In this document: one piece after another, positions 38,875 through 45,529 of the stretch
Layout: every line of letters starts with the position of its first letter
How positions within the stretch are numbered: the first letter of the stretch is position 1
Assembly (NCBI RefSeq): GCF_003814815.1
Contig: NZ_RKQQ01000004.1
Location: 1-64,000 of the forward strand
Direction of reading: 5' to 3'
Length of the DNA stretch: 64,000 nt
Source: Salisediminibacterium halotolerans
Lineage (GTDB): Bacteria; Bacillota; Bacilli; Bacillales; Salisediminibacteriaceae
Notes under the pieces: model-generated
Seen by the model: only the letters and a program-made list of their open reading frames with translations
What the model was told of the DNA's origin: nothing
The model's database searches: none
Position numbers and translations under genes: made by a program

Positions 38875-40245
38875 ATGATTCAGCGAACATTAAAAGAAAT
38901 TACAATGTGGCTTACCGGGAACGATGAAGCTAAAAGCGCACAAGCAATCAAAATCTCTGGAGTATCGACCGACACGCGTACGATTCAACCAGGAAGTTTG
39001 TTTGTACCGCTGACCGGCGAGAACTTTAACGGCCATCAATTTGCAGAAACCGCGATGGAAAACGGAGCGGTCGCTGCGCTTTGGGGCAAGCATGAAGCGA
39101 ATCCGCCGGAGAATCTGCCGGTCATTTATGTTGAAGACACATTGACAGCGCTGCAGACGCTGGCGAAAAAGTACTTGGCAGAGCTGTCGGTGAACGTGGT
39201 CGGCATTACCGGCAGTAACGGTAAAACGACGACGAAAGATATGGTTGCAGCCGTTCTCGGGAAGACGTATCGCGTGCAAAAAACAGAAGGGAATTATAAC
39301 AATCATATCGGTTTGCCGCTGACGATCCTTGCCCTTCGCGAAGAAACAGAAATCGCCGTGCTCGAAATGGGCATGAGTGCCCGTGGCGAGATCGAATTTC
39401 TTTCCAAATTAGCGCAGCCGGATGCAGCAATCATTACGAATATCGGCGAATCGCACATGGAAGAACTCGGCTCGCGCGCAGGCATTTCCGAGGCGAAGTT
39501 TGAAATTACCGCTGGCCTATCACCAACCGGAACGCTGATTATTCCCGGCGAAGAGCCGCTGTTAACCGAAAAAACAGCAGGCTGTTCGTTTCAAGTGCGG
39601 ACATTCGGGATCGAGGAAACGAATGATTTATATCCGCAAGATGTTGAGCAGCGCAGCGACGGCACGGCATTTTCGATTAACGGTGAGAACGGGAGCGGGT
39701 TTTTTATTCCAATCCTCGGTAAACACAATGTGCAAAACGCGCTTTCCGCTGTTGCGGCGGGGGAAGTTTTTGCTGTTCCCCGTGAAGCCGCGAAAGAAGG
39801 ACTGAAAACACTTGCGATGACGGGCATGCGTACAGAACTTGTCAGCGCCAAAAACGGACTGACGTTTATTAACGATGCGTATAACGCAAGTCCGACCTCG
39901 ATGAGGGCAGTCGTCTCTTTGCTGAGCGACATGGACGGTTACGAACAGAAAATCGTCGTTTTAGCAGATATGCTCGAACTCGGCGTCAATGAAGAGGCAT
40001 TTCATATTGAAACCGGTGAAGCGATCGACCCGAAACAGATTGATTATGTACTGACCTTCGGTGAACTCGGCGAAAAAATTGCTGAAGGGGCAAAGCGAGC
40101 GTTCGGGGAAGAGCGCGTCAGTGCTTATCAAGATAAAGATCATTTGATTGCGGATTTACAGAAGATCGCTGCCCCCGGCGATATCGTTCTTGTTAAAGGC
40201 TCCCGGGGCAAAAAGCTGGAAGATGTCGTCAATGCGTTCGTGTAG
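38875..40245 (+). CDS. murF: UDP-MurNAc-tripeptide--D-Ala-D-Ala ligase
   Basis: MurF adds D-Ala-D-Ala to the UDP-MurNAc tripeptide, completing the muramyl pentapeptide. The 456-residue protein has the ATP motif GITGSNGKTTTKDMV near residue 109, the NYNNHIGLPLT motif, and the C-terminal NDAYNASPTSM. AAGGAGAG precedes the ATG. It follows ddl after about 60 bases with a small hairpin between. Confidence 0.96.
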   Translation: MIQRTLKEITMWLTGNDEAKSAQAIKISGVSTDTRTIQPGSLFVPLTGENFNGHQFAETAMENGAVAALWGKHEANPPENLPVIYVEDTLTALQTLAKKYLAELSVNVVGITGSNGKTTTKDMVAAVLGKTYRVQKTEGNYNNHIGLPLTILALREETEIAVLEMGMSARGEIEFLSKLAQPDAAIITNIGESHMEELGSRAGISEAKFEITAGLSPTGTLIIPGEEPLLTEKTAGCSFQVRTFGIEETNDLYPQDVEQRSDGTAFSINGENGSGFFIPILGKHNVQNALSAVAAGEVFAVPREAAKEGLKTLAMTGMRTELVSAKNGLTFINDAYNASPTSMRAVVSLLSDMDGYEQKIVVLADMLELGVNEEAFHIETGEAIDPKQIDYVLTFGELGEKIAEGAKRAFGEERVSAYQDKDHLIADLQKIAAPGDIVLVKGSRGKKLEDVVNAFV

Positions 40246-40306
40246 GCGAAGCCGATTGTAATAAGATCTTGTCCGCTAAAAACTCCCTAAAGTAAACGGA
40301 GTTCTC

Positions 40307-40486
40307 AGGTTGTAGACAAACGATTATTTTGACGTCAGCCACGCAGCCACTCCCCTCCGCTTGCTTTCCAGGAGGAGTGGATGCCTGGCTTCTTTTTATG
40401 AATACACTCGCTTCAAAAAAGAGGATGGCCCGGCATCCCGGCGCTCGCCCGCAGTGATACCTTCAGCTGAAAAAATCCGTCAGAAA
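40307..40486 (+). repeat. Dispersed hairpin repeat, copy R2 (shortened)
   Basis: Same family as R1, R3 and R4, in the R3 orientation. It begins GGTTGTAGACAAACG like R3 and holds arms AGCCACGCAGCCACT (40337-40351) and AGTGGATGCCTGGCT (40376-40390), then the ATGAATACACTCGCTTCAAA core. The middle and the far right end seen in R1 and R3 are missing, as if internally deleted. A small AACTCC/GGAGTT hairpin lies before it. The rest of the 40246-40695 interval holds the cre site and promoter of crh. Confidence 0.75.
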
Positions 40487-40490
40487 TTCA

Positions 40491-40504
40491 AGTAAACGCT
40501 TTCA
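40491..40504. promoter_or_regulatory. Candidate cre site upstream of crh
   Basis: AGTAAACGCTTTCA differs from the cre consensus TGWAANCGNTNWCA at its first base only. It overlaps a possible -35 (TTTCAC, 40500-40505) paired with TAGAAT (40523-40528), so CcpA bound here could repress crh. Confidence 0.5.
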
Positions 40505-40695
40505 CTTTCTTTAAACCTATGGTAGAATTAGAAAATACATATCCCATGATGTTGTGTCAGTGTGTATGCACGGATATATACGTTAGGCGCTTCTTTTTTG
40601 AAAAATTATGTGAATGAAAGCACAAATGATGCGCCTTAAGGAGCATCAATATTGAAAGCGCTTCAATAATTGTTACAGAAAGGAGGAAGGCAGCC

Positions 40696-40974
40696 ATGAT
40701 TGAAAAAACAGTTGAAATCAGCTTGAAAGATGGATTGAAAGCGCGCCCAGCAACGCTGTTTGTCCAAGAAGCCAACCGCTTCAGGGCAGATATATTTGTC
40801 GAGGCAGGCGACAGGCAAGTGAATGCGAAAAGTATCATGAGTCTGATGAGCCTGGCGATTCGAAGCGGAACAGAAGTGACGATCAAAGCAGACGGAGACG
40901 ATGCTTTTGAGGCGATTAAAGCTTTGACCGAGTTTGTCCGGACACCGGATGTATTAAAAATGATGAACAGCTGA
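40696..40974 (+). CDS. crh: Crh-like HPr-family protein with Lys15
   Basis: The 92-residue protein is an HPr homologue like B. subtilis Crh (ARPATLFVQEANRF and NAKSIMSLMSL). The phospho-relay His15 of HPr, Gln15 in Crh, is Lys15 here (GLKARPA), so it cannot carry the PEP-dependent phosphate. Ser46, the site used by HPr kinase for catabolite control, is kept in the motif NAKS. It could still act as a CcpA co-regulator. A cre-like site and promoter lie upstream and a strong terminator follows. It is not next to hprK or whiA-like genes as crh often is. Confidence 0.85.
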   Translation: MIEKTVEISLKDGLKARPATLFVQEANRFRADIFVEAGDRQVNAKSIMSLMSLAIRSGTEVTIKADGDDAFEAIKALTEFVRTPDVLKMMNS

Positions 40975-40978
40975 ATCT

Positions 40979-41017
40979 GTCCCTTGCCAAAGGAACTCTG
41001 CGGCAAGGGACTTTTTT
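40979..41017 (+). terminator. Terminator after crh
   Basis: GTCCCTTGCC pairs with GGCAAGGGAC as a perfect 10-bp stem followed by six T residues. Confidence 0.92.
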
Positions 41018-41046
41018 ATGCAGCATTTTAAAACCTTAAGGGTCCT

Positions 41047-41232
41047 TTAATACATCGTGAGGTAGAACACAGTCAAGGCTATCAAAAATAAAGGTATTAC
41101 AATGAGCGCGCTCTCGGAGAGCGCTTTCATAAATGATTTTAGACCTCCCCTCCGGTCATTCAAGGAGGCGGCTTCGAACATGATAAAAACAAGCAGGGCT
41201 GCTCCGGCGAGACCAAGAATCCATCCGTTCAT
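41047..41232 (-). CDS. Small hypothetical membrane protein
   Basis: The 61-residue protein has two membrane helices (about 3-20 and 42-60) joined by a polar, basic loop (NDRRGGLKSF). The start at 41232 follows GGAGGG at good spacing. I do not recognise the family. Confidence 0.6.
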   Translation of the reverse strand: MNGWILGLAGAALLVFIMFEAASLNDRRGGLKSFMKALSESALIVIPLFLIALTVFYLTMY

Positions 41233-41305
41233 GATTATTCCCTCCAAATAGTCAGCATCCAGCTATAAAATATCATGAATGACAGGAGGATTAATACCTT
41301 CAGAA

Positions 41306-41352
41306 ATAAAAAAACAGCGGCGCCTTTTGGAAAATAAAAGGTCATCCGCTGT
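41306..41352 (-). terminator. Terminator of the gene at 41381-41635
   Basis: Read on the minus strand, ACAGCGG and CCGCTGT close a stem with an inner CCTTTT/AAAAGG pairing, followed by a T run. Confidence 0.75.
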
Positions 41353-41380
41353 AAAGGGGGCATAATTACTCTTCATTGAT

Positions 41381-41635
41381 TTAAGTACCATTTCGGGAAG
41401 AGACCGGCAAATGCTTGAAATAAAAAGCTGCCAATAAAACGAGCGGTACGAAAATCGCCCAGCCGACGATCGGAATCGGCACAATCGCGGTGAAAAAGAA
41501 CAGGCCAAACCCGCCGAACCATAGAGCGAAAGGGGTCACTGCGCTTTTGCTGTCGGTGATTCCTTGTTTCTTGCGTGTGCGAAGAATAAAAAAGAGTGCA
41601 AGTGTGAAAAAGGCGAAAGTAAATAGCTCCATCAT
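41381..41635 (-). CDS. Small hypothetical membrane protein
   Basis: The 84-residue protein has an N-terminal helix (about 4-17), a basic loop (RTRKKQG) and a second hydrophobic region (about 37-70). A ribosome site AAAGGA precedes the ATG. No family is recognised and its neighbours do not suggest a role. Confidence 0.6.
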   Translation of the reverse strand: MMELFTFAFFTLALFFILRTRKKQGITDSKSAVTPFALWFGGFGLFFFTAIVPIPIVGWAIFVPLVLLAAFYFKHLPVSSRNGT

Positions 41636-41712
41636 ATGTCCTTTCTATTCGAAAAATCGTTTGTTGCTCTGCAAAAATCGTACCACAGTATTCAAAAGTT
41701 AAAAAGGATGCT

Positions 41713-41751
41713 AAAAAATACACCGCTGCCATTAAAGAATGGCGGCGGTGT
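41713..41751 (-). terminator. Terminator of the LuxR-type gene, overlapping its 3' end
   Basis: On the minus strand, ACACCGCCGCCATT and AATGGCAGCGGTGT pair (one mismatch), followed by six T residues. The stem covers the last codons of the gene. Confidence 0.8.
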
Positions 41752-42400
41752 TGTCGTTTGCCGGTGTGGCTTCTTTTTGATAACTTTCAACCCAGTTTTG
41801 TTTGAATAAAAAGGTCATCAATTCAGCACGGTTGTGCAGGCCGTAACGGTCAAGCATCCGCGAGATCGCCGTGTTGATCGTTGACGGCGCGTAAAACAGC
41901 TTTTTTTGAATCGCAGTTGTGTCGTATCCGGCGAGTAAATGATCGAGCACATCAGCTTCAATGACGGTTAACGTTGATTTGATCTTCTCTTTCAAACGGT
42001 ATTCCAACAGTCCGGCCCGCTGCAGTTTCAACTCGTTAATTCTTAACGCTACCGGCTGGTGAAGTTCAGGGGAGAGAATAAAATAGCCCTTTTCTAAATG
42101 ATCCATGATCGCCTGATAATGGCGAATCAAATCAGTCGAGGTGACCACCGAGACAACATTATAATACAAGCATATTTCCGGATCGAACGGGCATTCATTA
42201 TTCAATACAACGAGCAGCAGCTTATCCGGGTGATCCGCAATCATAGCTTCTACCTGGGCGGTGTGAGAACGGTTGATGTCGCAAAAACAAGTGATCAGCT
42301 CATCTGTCAGCGTTTTACTGCCGGCCTGATTAAACTGACTTCCCGGTAATTCTACAGTATTCTGCTTTACAAAATTCACACTCATCGTTGAGATCGCCAT
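41732..42400 (-). CDS. LuxR-type transcriptional regulator with receiver-like N terminus
   Basis: The 222-residue protein ends in a LuxR/NarL-like helix-turn-helix (LTVIEADVLDHLLAGYDTTAI, STINTAISRMLDRYGLHNRAELM). The N-terminal 130 residues resemble a receiver domain but I cannot find a clear phospho-acceptor pocket, so it may respond without phosphorylation. No partner kinase is near. The start could instead be a GTG at 42409. Its promoter region holds a palindrome (42537-42552) nearly identical to the one beside the PlcR-like gene, so it is a likely target of that regulator. Confidence 0.75.
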   Translation of the reverse strand: MAISTMSVNFVKQNTVELPGSQFNQAGSKTLTDELITCFCDINRSHTAQVEAMIADHPDKLLLVVLNNECPFDPEICLYYNVVSVVTSTDLIRHYQAIMDHLEKGYFILSPELHQPVALRINELKLQRAGLLEYRLKEKIKSTLTVIEADVLDHLLAGYDTTAIQKKLFYAPSTINTAISRMLDRYGLHNRAELMTFLFKQNWVESYQKEATPANDNTAAIL

Positions 42401-42536
42401 GGCAGACACACCCTTTCATCTATTTATACTGATTACACTATATAATATTTGTTGAAAAGATGCGGAAGTCATGACGAGCGATATGGCGGGCTTTTTCAAG
42501 GAAGAGGCGGAATGTTGCCGAGCAGCTGTTTAAAAA

Positions 42537-42552
42537 TATACTTATAATTATA
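42537..42552. promoter_or_regulatory. PlcR-box-like near-palindrome upstream of the LuxR-type gene
   Basis: TATACTTATAATTATA differs by one base from the perfect palindrome at 43487-43502. It lies about 137 bases upstream of the LuxR-type start codon. Confidence 0.6.
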
Positions 42553-42560
42553 TTTTGTAT

Positions 42561-43451
42561 TTATTCAAGCTTGTATTCCTCAATCACTTCTCGCGGATAA
42601 ATCGACATATATGATTGATCCGTCGCTTCGAAGAGTTGAATTGCCTTATACAAGTAAGTGAGAGCACGATCTTCCTCGTTTAAAAATATATAAGTGAAGC
42701 CTTTTTGGTGATATAATTCGCCTAATAGCGAGAACGTTTTATTTTTTAGTGAAGAATCGATTCCTTGATTAATTGCTTCAAGAGAATCTCTGTATCGAGA
42801 ACTTTTCGTTAACGCTTGTGATAAGGTGAAATAAATACGGGTAAGCATACGTGTGTTAGGTTCGGCGATATATTGCTCTTGAATGGTTATCGCTTTTCTT
42901 AACCAATAGATTGCCCGATCATGGTTTTCAAGCAAATGTTCGAAAACCCCGATACTGTGAAGAATATTGATTTCCTGTGCAGTATAATGGTGGACTTGAT
43001 GTTCTTCAACAATTTGTGTCAGTGCTTTTTTTACATAATCTATCCCTGTTTGATAATTATTATTGAAATGAAATTCGGCAATTCCCATGTGCCAATAAAG
43101 GAACTGTTTATCATAGGAGGATTTAAAAATCGGGTTTGTCATCTCTCCTGTTACAAGTTCATATAATCCTTCATAATCGCGGGCACGAACCATGTCGCCG
43201 GCCTGTTGGCGAAAATCTAGAATGTAATCACTGCGCTCGTTTTCGATTAAAGAGAAAAAATAGTCGAGACTAATGCCCAATTTCTTGATAAACTGGTAAC
43301 AAAGGATTGCATTTGGAATCATCAAGCCGCTTTCGATCCGGCTGATTTGTGCTTGCGTGCAGAGCCCGTTGGACAGCTCGATTTGCGTGAGTCCTTTTTG
43401 CTTGCGCAAGTATTTCAGTGTGCTGCCGAGAATTTCTTCTTGCGTTTGCAT
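42561..43451 (-). CDS. PlcR-like HTH-TPR quorum-sensing regulator (RRNPP type)
   Basis: The 296-residue protein has an N-terminal XRE helix-turn-helix (KGLTQIELSNGLCTQAQISRIESGLMIP, given in part) and a C-terminal array of TPR-like helices. Segment by segment it resembles B. cereus PlcR, with RIESG and the GELYHQKG region near residue 240. PlcR is activated in the cell by a short peptide derived from the secreted PapR precursor. A 49-residue secreted pre-peptide gene lies divergently 190 bases away. A perfect palindrome sits 36 bases before its start, suggesting autoregulation. Confidence 0.82.
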   Translation of the reverse strand: MQTQEEILGSTLKYLRKQKGLTQIELSNGLCTQAQISRIESGLMIPNAILCYQFIKKLGISLDYFFSLIENERSDYILDFRQQAGDMVRARDYEGLYELVTGEMTNPIFKSSYDKQFLYWHMGIAEFHFNNNYQTGIDYVKKALTQIVEEHQVHHYTAQEINILHSIGVFEHLLENHDRAIYWLRKAITIQEQYIAEPNTRMLTRIYFTLSQALTKSSRYRDSLEAINQGIDSSLKNKTFSLLGELYHQKGFTYIFLNEEDRALTYLYKAIQLFEATDQSYMSIYPREVIEEYKLE

Positions 43452-43486
43452 GATTCGATCGCCTCATTTCTTTCGATGCACCATTT

Positions 43487-43502
43487 TATACTTATAAGTA
43501 TA
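43487..43502. promoter_or_regulatory. Perfect 16-bp palindrome, candidate operator of the PlcR-like regulator
   Basis: TATACTTATAAGTATA is its own reverse complement. The B. cereus PlcR box, TATGNAWWWWTNCATA, has the same length and layout. It lies between the divergent regulator and peptide genes, 141 bases from the peptide start codon. Confidence 0.65.
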
Positions 43503-43642
43503 TTATAGCAGTGAATATGAGGCAAATATTACTGCAGGTCAGCTCAAGAGCTTAAATAAAGCCAGAAGAGCTTTCCGCCTTTTTATAAGATTCGGTATAC
43601 TGAACGTGTAGAAAATCCAAAAAAACAGGAGTGATGATTGAT

Positions 43643-43792
43643 ATGAAATTAAAAGCACTTGTAGCGGCAGGTTTTCTTGTACTCGGAAGTATCGGCATGG
43701 GGACAGTTGCAGACGGCGGCTCGAGCGACGCAGAGCTTGATAACTATGCAACGAGTTTTGAGATTCAAAATATTCCATCCCGACACTATTAA
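43643..43792 (+). CDS. Secreted signalling pre-peptide, PapR-like
   Basis: This 49-residue ORF has an N-terminal signal sequence (MKLKALVAAGFLVLGSIGMG), a polar linker with acidic residues, and a C terminus ending FEIQNIPSRHY. Size and layout match PapR/Phr-type precursors, whose last five to eight residues are cut off outside the cell and reimported. AGGAG lies 11 bases before the ATG, and an in-frame ATG at 43634 is an alternative start. A strong terminator follows at once. It is divergent from the PlcR-like gene. The mature peptide cannot be defined by eye. Confidence 0.65.
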   Translation: MKLKALVAAGFLVLGSIGMGTVADGGSSDAELDNYATSFEIQNIPSRHY

Positions 43793-43818
43793 AATTGACA
43801 TTACCACTTTTTTGAACC

Positions 43819-43862
43819 GACCGCCTTTTCCAGCCCTCTCTGGGAAAAGGCGGTCTTTTTTT
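43819..43862 (+). terminator. Terminator after the pre-peptide gene
   Basis: GACCGCCTTTTCC pairs with GGAAAAGGCGGTC and is followed by an eight-T run. It shows that the short peptide gene is a separate transcription unit. Confidence 0.92.
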
Positions 43863-43912
43863 ATAGACTTTTTTGCTATACTTTACGCAAATACCCTAAA
43901 GGAGGCGGGTTT

Positions 43913-44701
43913 ATGCGCGTCGTTTCACTTTGTCCGAGCAACACTGAGTTGGTCGTCTATTTAGACAGAAGCCAGTTTTTAGTCGGGGTCGATGATTATA
44001 CGGACTGGCCGGAAGAGATCGCCCACTTACCGCGGGTCGGTCCGGATTTGTCGATCGATCTTGATGCTGTTGAGGCGCTCAAGCCTGACATCGTGCTGGC
44101 GTCTTTATCTGTTCCGGGGATGGAGAAAAATCTCGACGGACTCGAAGCCCGCGGTCTGCCCTATATCACGCTCGATCCGCAAAGCTTGGCCGACATCGGT
44201 AATGATTTAATCCGCGTCGGCGAGGCGATCGGCTGTCCGGAAACAGGCAAACAAGCGGCTGATGACTTTTGCGAGAAGTTGCACACGTTTCGGGAAAAAA
44301 GCCGACAGGTTCGGACTTATCCGACGATCTATTGGGAATGGTGGCCAAAGCCGGTGTTTACCCCGGGGGAAACCAATTGGCTCACAGAGATCAGCGAATT
44401 AGCCGGCGGGGAAAACCTCTTCGAAGATTGGCCGCAAAGCAGTGTGCAGACGACGTGGGATGATGTGCTTGAAAGAAAACCGGATATCATTTGTCTCTCG
44501 TGGGTCGGTGTCGATCAAAACCGGGTGAACCCAGAGGCTGTCAAAAAACGGCCCGGCTGGGAGTCGCTTTCGGCGGTCAAAAACGACCGCGTTTATGTGA
44601 TGGAAGAGCCGCTGTTTTGCCGGCCTTCTCCCCGCCTTTTGCTCGGGTTGGAAAAATTGGCCGGGGTGCTGCATCCGGCAGTTTTTCGGACCGAAACGTA
44701 A
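43913..44701 (+). CDS. Cobalamin/haem-binding-type periplasmic-binding-fold protein, apparently cytosolic
   Basis: The 262-residue protein has the BtuF/FepB helical-backbone fold (RVVSLCPSNTELVVYL, DYTDWPEE, LDAVEALKPDIVLA, and the C-terminal VKNDRVYVM). No signal peptide or lipobox is present and no ABC transporter genes are adjacent, so it may be a cytosolic cobalamin- or corrinoid-binding protein, as seen in other such orphans. AAAGGAGG precedes the start. Confidence 0.8.
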   Translation: MRVVSLCPSNTELVVYLDRSQFLVGVDDYTDWPEEIAHLPRVGPDLSIDLDAVEALKPDIVLASLSVPGMEKNLDGLEARGLPYITLDPQSLADIGNDLIRVGEAIGCPETGKQAADDFCEKLHTFREKSRQVRTYPTIYWEWWPKPVFTPGETNWLTEISELAGGENLFEDWPQSSVQTTWDDVLERKPDIICLSWVGVDQNRVNPEAVKKRPGWESLSAVKNDRVYVMEEPLFCRPSPRLLLGLEKLAGVLHPAVFRTET

Positions 44702-44716
44702 ATAAAATTTTAAAAT

Positions 44717-44754
44717 GCCCCGCCTCAGCTTTTAACAGCGCGATGCGGGGCTTT
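44717..44754. terminator. Terminator between convergent genes
   Basis: GCCCCGC and GCGGGGC close a 7-bp stem with a long loop containing a small inner hairpin, followed by a short T run. Confidence 0.6.
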
Positions 44755-44757
44755 GTG

Positions 44758-45348
44758 TCAATCTTCCGTTGTTAAATCCAGCTGCAAGTAATTGCTGATG
44801 ATTTCGGTTACTTCAAACGCGGTATGGTCGAGCCGGTAGTTTTCAAACGCATGCTCACAAACTTTTTTGTAGGCCATGTCGCGGTCATAATGGGATAAGT
44901 GCCGTTCAATCACAGCTTCATTGTCTCCGCGTTCCCGCTGCCGCTCGATCACTGTGCTGCGGTCGGCATAAATAAAAATGCGGATCACTTTCTCTCCGTA
45001 CAGCTGTTTAAGAATATCGGCGCCTTCGTTATTTAAGACGAGATAAATACAGCCTTTTTGGGCAAATTTTGTGCGGACGTCCTCTTCTTTAATTCCGTAA
45101 CGGTAGCCGTTAATAACAACATCTTCAAGAAATTCCCCGTTTTCTTTTGCAACATCGAATGCGTCTTCGGAAATGAAATGATAATCTTCCCCATCTGTTT
45201 CATAAGGCCGTTTCGCCCGGGTGGTGTAGGAAATCACGCCTGTCATGTGCAGTGTCGTGCGGGCGGCCATGTTGGCAACCGTTTTTCTGCCCGAACCGTC
45301 CGGGCCCGTGAAAACAAAAATCATTTCTTTATCCTTTAAATCGTACAT
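44758..45348 (-). CDS. Guanylate-kinase-like protein
   Basis: The 196-residue protein has a P-loop variant (FTGPDGSGRKT), then the GMP-binding segments SYTTRAKRPYETDGEDYHFIS and EFLEDVVINGYRYG and an AdoMet-independent lid. It resembles Gmk but is distinct from the essential gene, which usually sits with rpoZ, so it may be a paralogue. GGAGGG at 45355-45360 favours the start at 45348. Confidence 0.8.
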   Translation of the reverse strand: MYDLKDKEMIFVFTGPDGSGRKTVANMAARTTLHMTGVISYTTRAKRPYETDGEDYHFISEDAFDVAKENGEFLEDVVINGYRYGIKEEDVRTKFAQKGCIYLVLNNEGADILKQLYGEKVIRIFIYADRSTVIERQRERGDNEAVIERHLSHYDRDMAYKKVCEHAFENYRLDHTAFEVTEIISNYLQLDLTTED

Positions 45349-45529
45349 ATACATCCCTCCCCAATAAACAGTTTCTACAAAATCGAAACAAACTCCTGCT
45401 ATTATCAAATAATGCAAAGAAATTCAACTCGAAATGTGTCGAAAAATGTGAAAATTCAATTGTCGGGCCGTGTTTTCTGTGCAACAATATAAGGATAAAA
45501 TAACCGACTGGTTCAAAGGAGACAACATC

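Noticed and set aside
43677-43964. 95-codon frame overlapping the pre-peptide gene in another frame
   Set aside because: It runs through the terminator at 43819-43862 and into the next gene, has no ribosome site, and overlaps the better-supported peptide ORF.
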